DNA of 64,000 nt, from assembly GCF_004795915.1 (NCBI RefSeq), contig NZ_CP039253.1:4181501-4245500 (forward strand). The letters are read 5' to 3'. This document shows, in pieces, positions 43,068 through 50,401 of the stretch. Position 1 is the first letter of the stretch; each line of letters starts with the position of its first letter. Made by a program: the position numbers and the translations under genes. Under the pieces are notes generated by a model. It saw only the letters and a list, made by a program, of their open reading frames with translations. It was not told where the DNA came from and did no database searches. This DNA is from Rhodococcus sp. PAMC28707 (GTDB taxonomy: Bacteria; Actinomycetota; Actinomycetes; Mycobacteriales; Mycobacteriaceae).

Positions 43068-43324
43068 CGTGTGTACTCCTCAATGTGGCGGTCGCTCGGT
43101 GCGGCAACCGTTCCAGGCCTTTCGCCTTCTGTGACGGCGATAGACATTCCTCATTCCGGTGATTCTCACCAATCCTCCTACACATCGTCGTGGCAGGTGA
43201 AGGAGAGTCCCAATACCCACCAGTAGAAATTTATCTACGCAATTTCGGCGCGGTCAGCTTGCGGATACGGCGGAAACCCTGTTCGCTTGCACTACTTCAC
43301 CCACTATGCAAGGAGGTCACCACC
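43068..43324. other. Divergent promoter region aceE / DUF3052
   Basis: This 257-bp region lies between divergent starts. It holds the aceE ribosome-binding site (AGGAG, just after 43074) and the DUF3052 site AAGGAGGT near 43310. No perfect long dyad was seen. Confidence 0.4.
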
Positions 43325-43747
43325 GTGGTCGCCGCGGCGGACGCTCAGAACTACGCTCAGAAACTTGGTATCACTCGCGACTTGGTCGTTCAGGAACTGG
43401 GCTGGGACGAGGACACATACGACGATCTGCGTGCGGATGTCGAGGACACCATTGGTGGTGAGACCCTCGACGAGGACTCCGACGAGGTGATCGACGTAGT
43501 GCTGCTGTGGTGGCGCGACGGCGACGGTGACCTTGTCGACGCCCTCATGGACGCGATCGGACCTCTCTCGGACGATGGTTTCGTCTGGGTACTCAGTCCT
43601 AAAACCGGACTTCCGGGACACGTCGAACCGAGTGAAATCGCCGAATCGGCACCGACCGCAGGGTTGACGCAGACTTCGGCGGCCAATCTCGGAGACTGGA
43701 TCGGTAGCCGACTGGTTCAGCCGAAGACGCGGGCAACCAAGCGGTAG
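43325..43747 (+). CDS. DUF3052 protein
   Basis: A 140-residue acidic protein from GTG 43325, which is 8 nt after a perfect AAGGAGGT; an in-frame extension upstream has no family similarity. Conserved parts include QKLGITRDLVVQELGWDEDTYDDLRADVEDTIG and VIDVVLLWWRDGDGDLVDALMDAIGPLSDDGFVWVLSPKTGLPGHV, the DUF3052 pattern (Rv2239c in M. tuberculosis). The function is unknown. It sits between aceE and ahpE in both genomes and probably shares a transcript with ahpE (25-bp gap). Confidence 0.88.
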   Translation: MVAAADAQNYAQKLGITRDLVVQELGWDEDTYDDLRADVEDTIGGETLDEDSDEVIDVVLLWWRDGDGDLVDALMDAIGPLSDDGFVWVLSPKTGLPGHVEPSEIAESAPTAGLTQTSAANLGDWIGSRLVQPKTRATKR

Positions 43748-43772
43748 TGCCCGAGAACAGGAATCCGATTAG

Positions 43773-44237
43773 ATGCCACTCGAGGTAGGCGCACAAGCGC
43801 CGGACTTCACACTCAAAGACCAGAACAACCAGGAAGTGAGCTTGTCGTCGTATCGAGGCGTCAAGAACGTCCTTCTGGTCTTCTACCCGCTAGCTTTCAC
43901 CGGCACCTGCCAGGGTGAGCTATGCAAGGTGCGCGACGAACTGCCCAAGTTCGAGAACGATGACACAGCAATCCTTGCAATTTCGGTGGGACCGCCTCCG
44001 ACGCACAAGATATGGGCAGCAGAACAGGGCTACACCTTCCCGCTTCTGTCCGATTTCTGGCCACATGGTGCCGTGGCGCAGGCGTACGGCGTCTTCAACG
44101 AGAAAGCCGGCTTCGCCAACCGGGGAACATTTGTCGTCGACAAATCGGGCACTGTCCGGTTCGCCGAGATGAATCAACCCGGCGAAGCTCGTGATCAGTC
44201 TGCGTGGAACGAAGCATTGTCCGTTCTGGACGCGTAG
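43773..44237 (+). CDS. ahpE: One-Cys type peroxiredoxin AhpE
   Basis: A 154-residue thioredoxin-fold peroxidase. The peroxidatic Cys46 is in PLAFTGTCQGELC; Cys51 is nearby but is not the standard resolving position. The Pro/Thr of the active site are in FYPLAFTGT, and the C-terminal part has GTFVVDKSGTVRFAEM. AhpE reduces alkyl hydroperoxides and peroxynitrite, with mycothiol/mycoredoxin as likely reductant. It is the last gene with the M. tuberculosis order before the accessory insert. A hairpin terminator follows. Confidence 0.93.
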   Translation: MPLEVGAQAPDFTLKDQNNQEVSLSSYRGVKNVLLVFYPLAFTGTCQGELCKVRDELPKFENDDTAILAISVGPPPTHKIWAAEQGYTFPLLSDFWPHGAVAQAYGVFNEKAGFANRGTFVVDKSGTVRFAEMNQPGEARDQSAWNEALSVLDA

Positions 44238-44250
44238 ACCAACTTCGCCT

Positions 44251-44296
44251 CTTGTGAGTGGAAGTGCGCCCTACCGGACGCACTTTCACTCACAAG
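44251..44296 (+). terminator. Hairpin terminator after ahpE
   Basis: An 18-bp stem (44251-44268 with 44279-44296), with one G-U pair and a 10-nt loop, begins 13 bp after the ahpE stop. It has no U-tract. Confidence 0.75.
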
Positions 44297-44385
44297 CAGG
44301 GCGTTGACATGCGGAATTGGAGAATTCGCTCAGACACGATAAATTTCTCCAAGCGTCACAAACGGCCTCGGCTCAAATGTGACTC

Positions 44386-44457
44386 GGGCGTATAGCTCAG
44401 CGGTAGAGCTCTGGTTTTACACACCAGCGGTCGGGGGTTCGAACCCCTCTGCGCCCA
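44386..44457 (+). tRNA. tRNA-Val (TAC anticodon)
   Basis: A 72-nt cloverleaf: acceptor GGGCGTA/TGCGCCC, D arm TAGCTCAGCGGTAGAGC, anticodon stem CTGGT/ACCAG with loop TTTACAC (anticodon TAC), T arm GGGGGTTCGAACCCCTC and discriminator A. CCA is not encoded (CAC follows). It marks the left border of the segment that breaks gene order with M. tuberculosis. Confidence 0.93.
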
Positions 44458-44530
44458 CACCCACGCGGCTTGTGCCGAGCCTCGCACCCACTCCGTGCCC
44501 GCAGGTGCGAGGAACATTACCGGGTATCGA

Positions 44531-45142
44531 TCAGACCGCAGTCGTACCCGCGATGTGATCTGCCAGTTCTGCACCGGATCGAATGAATGCGCGCCGACCG
44601 AGCGTCGAATACGAAGCATCTCCGGACAAGAAGGCCGATGCGAACGTTTCGATCTGGGCGATCAGTGCCAGGGCAATGATGCTGGCTTCCGCTGCCGGTA
44701 GCTTCTCGCGTGTTTTTTTGGCCGCGCGTGCGAAGATCGGAATCAGCGAGCTGCTGTTGTCGCGTCGGATCGCCTCCACCTGCTGGCTCGCGCCCCTGGA
44801 CTGTACGAAGTAGACGAGTGCGCGCGTTCGATTCTGATCCAGCCACGTCATGAACGGTTCGACGAAGGCACCCAGACTGGCCGCCGGTAGGACGTCCTCG
44901 GTCGCGATACGGTCGATTTCGGCGATGTAGCCGGTGGAGAACTCGCGAAGCCCTTCGAGCAGGATCTCCTCGCGGGAGGGGTAGTGGTAGTAGATCGCAG
45001 CCGAGGTCATATCGGCGGCAGCCGCGATGTCGACAACGGTCACATTGTCGACCGGACCCGATGCGAAGAGCTCGAAGGCTGCCTCCACGATGACTCCACG
45101 ACGGGAAGGACGATGCGCAGGACGCCTCACTGTTGCTGACAT
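44531..45142 (-). CDS. TetR-family regulator
   Basis: A 203-residue regulator. The helix-turn-helix (residues 10-60) is RRGVIVEAAFELFASGPVDNVTVVDIAAAADMTSAAIYYHYPSREEILLEGL. The rest is a helical ligand domain. The ligand is unknown. It is divergent from a second TetR gene, with only about 35-65 bp between the starts, so both promoters overlap and cross-regulation is likely. The two HTH regions are similar (both contain SAAIYYHY or SAVYYHF), suggesting an old duplication. Confidence 0.9.
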   Translation of the reverse strand: MSATVRRPAHRPSRRGVIVEAAFELFASGPVDNVTVVDIAAAADMTSAAIYYHYPSREEILLEGLREFSTGYIAEIDRIATEDVLPAASLGAFVEPFMTWLDQNRTRALVYFVQSRGASQQVEAIRRDNSSSLIPIFARAAKKTREKLPAAEASIIALALIAQIETFASAFLSGDASYSTLGRRAFIRSGAELADHIAGTTAV

Positions 45143-45175
45143 TCACTCTCCTGAGACTCGGGTCATGCAAGACTA

Positions 45176-45850
45176 GTGCTTCGACTTACGGGGGTAAGGG
45201 GAGCGTTGATCGAGCAGGGGGTGAAGCAACACGTGGAGAAGAAGTCGCCGCACCGGCCATCTCGCAGAGAAGATATCGTCGACGCTGCCATTGGCGTCTT
45301 TGCTGCGAAGAGTTTTTCGGACGCCAGTATTCAGGATGTTGCGGACGAGGCGGATGTAGTGCCCTCGGCCGTGTACTACCACTTCGCGGGCAAAGACGAA
45401 TTGTTCGAACTGGCGATGCGCCGGGTGTTGGACACGGTCAACGAGGTTGTGGCAGGTGTTCGTGCAGAGGAAGATGCCAACTCGGACCGGTCACTCGAAG
45501 CGGTGATCGTCGCAGTGTGGCATTGGGTCGAGGCTCATCCGAACGAGTCGCGGTTGGTGCACTATCAGATGCCGGGCGCGACGTCGGGAGCGGCGACCGT
45601 GCGTCGAGAGTTCGAGGATCAGCACATTCAGCAGGCGTTCGAGTACCTGTCGCCGAGTCCGGTTCCCGCCACCAAGCGCGCCGCGGCGATCGAGCATGCA
45701 TCGCATTCGTTGTCGACGAGATCGCTCATCGAACTACTCATGACGGTGCACACATTGCGCATGGACGGTGGTCCGCTGAGTAAGCATCCATCGAAGAGTC
45801 TTCTGCGCGCACTGGTTGCGGTCTCGACACGGATCGTATTCGCCGACTGA
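45176..45850 (+). CDS. TetR-family regulator, divergent partner
   Basis: Up to 224 residues from GTG 45176. TTG 45206, preceded by AAGGGGAG, is a good alternative and removes ten residues. The HTH is RREDIVDAAIGVFAAKSFSDASIQDVADEADVVPSAVYYHFAGKDELFELAMRRVL. The C-terminal domain holds an AHPNESRLVHYQMPG motif often seen in the TetR_C group of actinobacteria. No obvious target gene other than its divergent partner is adjacent. Confidence 0.88.
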   Translation: MLRLTGVRGALIEQGVKQHVEKKSPHRPSRREDIVDAAIGVFAAKSFSDASIQDVADEADVVPSAVYYHFAGKDELFELAMRRVLDTVNEVVAGVRAEEDANSDRSLEAVIVAVWHWVEAHPNESRLVHYQMPGATSGAATVRREFEDQHIQQAFEYLSPSPVPATKRAAAIEHASHSLSTRSLIELLMTVHTLRMDGGPLSKHPSKSLLRALVAVSTRIVFAD

Positions 45851-45868
45851 GGGTTCGGCCGATTGTCT

Positions 45869-46288
45869 TCAACGATCTCGAAGGTGCAACTTCTCGTAAC
45901 GCGACCGTTCGTCGTCGAGGGCAGCTCGCTTGCGGTCACTCTGCAGATCCGCAGGTAGACCGTGCACCTGAAGTCTTCTGCCGCGGTTGAGATCCATGAA
46001 CGCAACTGTGTAGAACATTGCGAGCAGAACGGAAAGCAGCACCATGGACCCGCGGAGCCATAGTGCTCCAGGAAACAGCACGAGGAATCCGACGAAGATC
46101 GGCAGGAACGGAATCATCGAACGAAAGAGGTGGCGCGACACAGCGCCTTTGCCGACCAAGTCGTTCTTCACCCAGTCCTGCATCGACAGAGGCAGACGCT
46201 TGCCCGCGACGTAGCCGAGCCACTGTATGAAATTCGGCTTGGTGGCGGCTGGTCGATTCTCGTTGGCTCGAAAAGCCGGTGATGTCAC
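45869..46288 (-). CDS. DUF5313 small membrane protein
   Basis: A 139-residue protein. Two membrane helices, about residues 57-75 (SMIPFLPIFVGFLVLFPGA) and 80-97, follow a basic N-terminal part (WLGYVAGKRLPLSMQDWVKNDLVG), and the C-terminal tail is charged (RKRAALDDERSRYEKLH). This is the DUF5313 pattern of actinobacteria, function unknown. Its ATG overlaps the MarR stop by ATGA (46288-46285), so the membrane protein is probably controlled with that regulator. Confidence 0.82.
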   Translation of the reverse strand: MTSPAFRANENRPAATKPNFIQWLGYVAGKRLPLSMQDWVKNDLVGKGAVSRHLFRSMIPFLPIFVGFLVLFPGALWLRGSMVLLSVLLAMFYTVAFMDLNRGRRLQVHGLPADLQSDRKRAALDDERSRYEKLHLRDR

Positions 46289-46740
46289 GACAATGCTCCT
46301 GCTGTGATGGCAGCCCGGTTGATTCGTCCGAGCACTCGGTGAAGTTCTTCCAGTTCCGCGATGTCGACCCCCAGCTTCGCTACTACGGCGGGTGGAATCT
46401 GGACCGCTTCATCTCGCAGGGCGAGACCGGATTCGGTAAGGCGGATCTCTAGTTGGCGCTCATCGCTGCTGCTGCGGGTTCTGGAGATGAGGCCGTTGGC
46501 TTCGAGCCTTTTGAGCAGTGGTGAGAGCGTGGGTGAATCGAGTGAAAGTGCGGCGCCGATGGATTTCACGGACATCGGTGACTCACCCCAGAGGGCAAGC
46601 ATCACCAGGTACTGCGGATGAGTGAGACCCATCGGTTCGAGAAGTGGGCGATACACCGACAGCACCGCGCGGTTTGCCACAGCCAATGCGAAACACACTT
46701 GGCGGTCGAGCGCGAGGGGATCGTCGTCGGTGGCGGGCAT
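46285..46740 (-). CDS. MarR/OhrR-like redox-sensing regulator
   Basis: A 151-residue winged-helix regulator. The opening LDRQVCFALAVANRAVLSVYRPLLEPMGLTHPQYLVMLALWGE is that of OhrR, with Cys16 at the peroxide-sensing position. The HTH and wing are SLDSPTLSPLLKRLEANGLISRTRSSSDERQLEIRLTESG. OhrR is inactivated by organic hydroperoxides. The usual ohr peroxidase is absent; a DUF5313 membrane gene follows instead. ATG 46740 follows TACACT (46753-46748) by 7 nt, a leaderless pattern inside a perfect dyad. Confidence 0.88.
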   Translation of the reverse strand: MPATDDDPLALDRQVCFALAVANRAVLSVYRPLLEPMGLTHPQYLVMLALWGESPMSVKSIGAALSLDSPTLSPLLKRLEANGLISRTRSSSDERQLEIRLTESGLALRDEAVQIPPAVVAKLGVDIAELEELHRVLGRINRAAITAGALS

Positions 46741-46747
46741 GAATTCG

Positions 46748-46772
46748 AGTGTACGCGAATAGTTCGTACACT
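46748..46772. promoter_or_regulatory. Perfect dyad over the MarR promoter
   Basis: AGTGTACG (46748-46755), 9 bp, then CGTACACT (46765-46772). The left arm contains the reverse -10 box TACACT. It is a likely autoregulatory operator for the OhrR-like protein. Confidence 0.7.
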
Positions 46773-46799
46773 AAGTAATTGGTAATGATCAGACGTGCT

Positions 46800-47720
46800 T
46801 CATAGGCGTAGCGCGGCCAGTGCTCTACCCAGATCGGTTCCAGATCTCCACGCACTCTCGATGCGAGGAGGGCCGGTTGGACTCCATTGATCACCGACGA
46901 AACTGATTGTGCGGCCACCGGATTCGATGATGGAGAAGGTGCTCGGATGATGGTCGGCAGGTTTGCCGAAGGACCACCGATGTGCGTGAGTCCATATCGG
47001 TGCACAAGCGCCCAACACTTCCCGTAGAGCCTTCACCACCGGTTCGACAGCACTGTCGGGGTTCTGCAGATGCGCTCGCGCACACCCGGGCGTCGTGTGG
47101 GCAACGAGCACCGGTGCGCCGTCGCCGCGTCGCGCACCGTCATCGGCGACGAATTGGATGTCAGGATGTTCGTTGACGAATGCCGCGTCTCGAAAAGGCA
47201 AGGTCAACGATTCGAAACCGAGGACGACCGCGATAACGGGGTCGTAGGCGACGGCGTCGGGAACAGGAGTGAGCCGTCCGGCTTGCGGATCGGGCATCGC
47301 GAGCACGACGTCGCCCTCGGGAAGTTCGGTGATGTCTTCGTGGTCCACCTCGATTCCGTCGAGAAGTGCACGGACCAGGGACCTGAGGCCGTCCGGTGTC
47401 GCCCACCGTGTGGGTCCGGAACTGGTACCGGGGTCTTCACCGGGGACGAGCACCCCGAACGTGTCGGTCCACGGTCGGGCCGAACCGGCCATGTCCCAGC
47501 GGTCTACGACGGTGGCGAACTCCGGGTCACGAACCGTGAAGTAGCCGGCCCCGACGTCGACCCGACGGCCGTGCAGCACCGGGGATGCCATTCGTCCACC
47601 CACCGCGCGACCGCGCTCGACGAGACGGAACGGCACCTCGGCGGCTCGAAGAACTGCGGCACACGCAGCGCCTGCCATACCGGCTCCGACAATGGTGACA
47701 ACGTCCGATGAAGGGCTCAC
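46800..47720 (-). CDS. Renalase-like FAD-dependent oxidoreductase
   Basis: A 306-residue flavoprotein from GTG 47720; an earlier start at 47765 is possible. The FAD motif is VTIVGAGMAGAACAAVLRAAEVPFRLVERGRAVGGRMAS, followed by RRVDVGAGYFTVRDPEFATVVDRW. The C-terminal FAD contact is SIIESGGRTISFVGDQW. It resembles bacterial renalase and amine-oxidase-like proteins that oxidise miscycled dihydronicotinamides or amines. The 5' end abuts the iron alcohol dehydrogenase gene, in the same direction and about 100 bp away. Confidence 0.85.
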   Translation of the reverse strand: MSPSSDVVTIVGAGMAGAACAAVLRAAEVPFRLVERGRAVGGRMASPVLHGRRVDVGAGYFTVRDPEFATVVDRWDMAGSARPWTDTFGVLVPGEDPGTSSGPTRWATPDGLRSLVRALLDGIEVDHEDITELPEGDVVLAMPDPQAGRLTPVPDAVAYDPVIAVVLGFESLTLPFRDAAFVNEHPDIQFVADDGARRGDGAPVLVAHTTPGCARAHLQNPDSAVEPVVKALREVLGACAPIWTHAHRWSFGKPADHHPSTFSIIESGGRTISFVGDQWSPTGPPRIESAWRSGTDLGRALAALRL

Positions 47721-47818
47721 GCCCTCAGCGTAGGCGTCGAAGACGGCACCTTGACGCGTGTGCATCTTCCATCATGGGGCCGGGTGTGAGCGACGCCGAC
47801 CTCTTTGATGTCTGGACC

Positions 47819-48976
47819 TCAGTACGCGCTGCGGTACAGCTCGGCGATGTCGTCGGCGGTGGGCACCACCGGATTGTTCGACGGGGAGCCCGACGCCAGT
47901 GCCTGCTCCGCCATGAGCGGGATGAGTTCCTCCCAGCGTGAGATGTCGATTCCGTAGGTGCTGGGTGTGGGTACCTCGACGGTGGCGCAGAGGTTATCGA
48001 TGAACTCGATGAGCTTCGACGATGCGACCTCGTCGGAGTCGGAGCGTTCTGCGGTACCGAGCTGGCGTGCACAATCGGCGTATCGATCACGCGCGCCAGG
48101 GATGGAGAACTTGGTGACAGCAGGCAGAAGCATGGCGTTGGAAAGACCGTGTGCCACATGAAAATGTGCACCGATAGGCCTGCTCATACCGTGCACCAAG
48201 CAGACGCTTGCATTCGAGAACGCCATACCTGCCTGTGTCGAGGCGTGCATCATCGCATCTCGGGCCTCGCGGTCGGATCCGTCACGATAAGCCTTCACAA
48301 GGAACAGGCCGATCGACTTCATCGCGGACAGTGCGAGTCCGTCGGAGATCGGGTTCGCCTTCTTGCTGACGTAGGCCTCTATGGCATGCGTCAATGCATC
48401 GATACCCGTATCCGCCGTCAGGCGTGGAGGCATCGACATCGTGAGTTCCGAATCCACGATCGACGCGATCGGCAGAAACGACAAGCCCGGACACAGCATC
48501 TTCTCGTCGGTTGCGAGATCGGTGATGATGGTGAATTGCGTTGCTTCCGAACCGCTTCCTGCGGTAGTGGGTATGGCGATGATGGGAAGTGCTGGACCTG
48601 CGTAGCTGCGCGGCGCCTTGTACTCGCGCATCGCACCGCCCTGCCCGGCCAGCACCGCCAGCGCTTTGGCTGTGTCGATCGGACTGCCGCCACCGAACCC
48701 GATGACGACGTCGGCGTCGTGTGCCTTCACCGCGTCGACGCCGGCCTGCAACGAGTCGGTCGTGGGATCGGGGACCGTGTCGGAGAACAGTGCCACCTTT
48801 TTGCCCGCCGCCTCGATGATGCGAATCAGTCGCTCGGCGGAACCGTTGCCGACCATGAATGCGTCGGTGACGAGTAGCGGACGTTCGACATTCAGGTCCA
48901 CTAGAACCGACCCGAGTTCCTCGACGGCGCCTGGGCCGAGCTTCAGAAACCTCGGAAACGAGATGTGGGCAACCAT
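47819..48976 (-). CDS. Iron-type (group III) alcohol dehydrogenase
   Basis: A 385-residue dehydrogenase from ATG 48976, with GAGGAG upstream. The NAD(P) motif is VVIGFGGGSPIDTAKALAVL. The metal ligands are an Asp and three His in TGIDALTHAIEAYVS, LVHGMSRPIGAHFHVAHGLSNAMLLP and the later helices. Group III enzymes oxidise or reduce alcohols and aldehydes such as butanol, 1,3-propanediol, lactaldehyde or methanol. The substrate is not evident. A 20-bp tandem repeat 87 bp upstream may control it. The insert context suggests acquired metabolism. Confidence 0.9.
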   Translation of the reverse strand: MVAHISFPRFLKLGPGAVEELGSVLVDLNVERPLLVTDAFMVGNGSAERLIRIIEAAGKKVALFSDTVPDPTTDSLQAGVDAVKAHDADVVIGFGGGSPIDTAKALAVLAGQGGAMREYKAPRSYAGPALPIIAIPTTAGSGSEATQFTIITDLATDEKMLCPGLSFLPIASIVDSELTMSMPPRLTADTGIDALTHAIEAYVSKKANPISDGLALSAMKSIGLFLVKAYRDGSDREARDAMMHASTQAGMAFSNASVCLVHGMSRPIGAHFHVAHGLSNAMLLPAVTKFSIPGARDRYADCARQLGTAERSDSDEVASSKLIEFIDNLCATVEVPTPSTYGIDISRWEELIPLMAEQALASGSPSNNPVVPTADDIAELYRSAY

Positions 48977-49062
48977 GGTTCGACTCCTCTTATCGGCACA
49001 AGAGCGCAACTGATTGCACACTACTGGCCGTTTTCGACGGGATCCCGCCGTTTCGGCCCAAG

Positions 49063-49102
49063 TTTGTGCAGTGAGGTGCAGGTTCGTGCAGTGAGGTGCA
49101 GG
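49063..49102. repeat. 20-bp tandem direct repeat between divergent genes
   Basis: Copies 49063-49082 and 49083-49102 differ at one base. The core TGCAGTGAGGTGCAGG also forms TGCA-N6-TGCA. The period is about two helical turns. It is upstream of both the alcohol dehydrogenase and the rightward gene at 49127, and its core TGCAGTGA recurs in the repeat at 23943. Confidence 0.65.
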
Positions 49103-49126
49103 ATCCGGAACCGTACAGTGGTGCGG

Positions 49127-49549
49127 GTGGAGATCAGTCGGTGGCGCAGCAGGCTCCCGGTGACACGTCCGTCGGACGGCGAGCTCGTGGGATGGACATT
49201 GTCGGAGAACTACGACGAATACTCCGTCGACGCTGTCAATCCGGTCGGCCATCTCGTCGCGACCGGACTGCACGTGCTCGATGCTGCCGAAGCCCTCGTC
49301 ACGTCGGGGCTCTCGTCCCTGTCGGTGCCCTGTTGGGCGTTTGCGCCGATACCCATTTCACGTGAGACGGACCTGCGCAGCCCCGAACCGTCCTGGCAGT
49401 GGCGCCGGATGGTGCTCGTTCAGCTGGATGACACTCGCGTGTGGATTCGTCCGGGATATCCGAGCTGGGAAGAGCGTCGCGTCGAACTCCCGATCGTGAT
49501 TCCGGCAGATGATGTGCTGGTGACCGATCCGCCCGACGGGCACGAATGA
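49127..49549 (+). CDS. Unknown protein, Trp-rich
   Basis: A 140-residue protein from GTG 49127, which follows TACAGT (49114-49119) by 7 nt (leaderless pattern). Earlier in-frame GTG codons at 49118 and 49121 are possible. The sequence ISRWRSRLPVTRPSDGELVGWTLSENYDEYSVDAVNPVGHLVATGLHVLDAAEALVTSG is a mixed alpha/beta soluble protein, and several Trp and Pro follow. No known motif is recognised. The next small gene lies 31 bp downstream with its own -10 box. Confidence 0.6.
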   Translation: MEISRWRSRLPVTRPSDGELVGWTLSENYDEYSVDAVNPVGHLVATGLHVLDAAEALVTSGLSSLSVPCWAFAPIPISRETDLRSPEPSWQWRRMVLVQLDDTRVWIRPGYPSWEERRVELPIVIPADDVLVTDPPDGHE

Positions 49550-49580
49550 CGCATGGCATTTCCTCGCCTACGGTGAGGGA

Positions 49581-49829
49581 ATGACTGTGGAAGATTTCGG
49601 TGGCCGTCGTACCGTCGCGGCCGAAGAGCTGCTCGTCCAGGTAGGCGACTATTCGCTCGTGGATGAAACGGGGGATTCGCGAGGGCTCATCGAGTCGGTC
49701 GGTCAGGAAGGCTTGTCGGTCGTCGTGACCGTCTCCGACGGTGGCGAACCGGTGACATTGACGTTCGAACCGGAAGCGCTGGTGACAATCGAGCCTTACG
49801 ACGGCGGGAAGGCACCTGTCGTTCCCTGA
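49581..49829 (+). CDS. Small unknown protein
   Basis: An 82-residue acidic protein. ATG 49581 follows TACGGT (49569-49574) by 6 nt (leaderless pattern). It reads as an all-beta domain (ELLVQVGDYSLVDETGDSRGLIESVGQEGLSVVVTVSDGGEPVTLTFEPEALVTIEPYDGG), similar in size to SH3-like or KOW-like folds, but this is a guess. The last 34 bp overlap the end of the convergent membrane gene. Confidence 0.6.
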   Translation: MTVEDFGGRRTVAAEELLVQVGDYSLVDETGDSRGLIESVGQEGLSVVVTVSDGGEPVTLTFEPEALVTIEPYDGGKAPVVP

Positions 49830-50386
49830 GTTGGGCCGGATGCCGCCGGGTTCGTCGTTGCTGCATTCAGACGCTTCTGCGCTCGACGCCGCTGCCCTCG
49901 GACCACCACGAACGTCAAGAGCGCGAACAGCACGATCGCGATGACTGCACCGACCAGGCTCGCGCCCCGGAATCCAGGAGCTTCGGTGTCGAGAGTTCGT
50001 TCACCCGCGTGAGAAGCATTGTTGCCGCCGAGAACGATCGAGAGCGTCAGCAGGTTCGGAATGGCAGTCACGACGGCCAAGACGAGGGCGATGATGGCGA
50101 TGACTTTGCCGCCCCGACGCTTGCGGACGGCCCATGCCACCGTGAACAACAGCAATGGCACCAATGTGCAGAGAGTGCCGAACGTCAAGCCCCAGAAAAT
50201 TCCTTTGCTGAACGCCTGATCGGAAAGATTCCCGACGCGGATGCTCCACCATCTCGGTAGGAACGCGGCGAGGATGAAGTATGCAATCACCAACGCCAGC
50301 ACGCCTACCGCTATGAGGATGCTCTTTCTGGCCCAACTCGGCATGCCGGTCGTCGTGGTGGTGGGGGTCGTGCCTTCGGCAGTCAT
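49796..50386 (-). CDS. Membrane protein of unknown function
   Basis: A 196-residue protein with four predicted helices (about residues 23-45, 64-88, 96-117 and 142-162). The N-terminus is a Thr/Pro-rich tail (MTAEGTTPTTTTTGMP) and the C-terminus is basic, then Pro/Thr/Gly-rich. It is of permease-like composition but has no family motif. ATG 50386 follows TAGAAT (50399-50394) by 7 nt. That -10 box overlaps the target-site duplication of the adjacent insertion sequence, so the insertion has replaced everything upstream of the promoter. Confidence 0.7.
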   Translation of the reverse strand: MTAEGTTPTTTTTGMPSWARKSILIAVGVLALVIAYFILAAFLPRWWSIRVGNLSDQAFSKGIFWGLTFGTLCTLVPLLLFTVAWAVRKRRGGKVIAIIALVLAVVTAIPNLLTLSIVLGGNNASHAGERTLDTEAPGFRGASLVGAVIAIVLFALLTFVVVRGQRRRAQKRLNAATTNPAASGPTQGTTGAFPPS

Positions 50387-50401
50387 ACGGTCGATTCTAA
50401 G

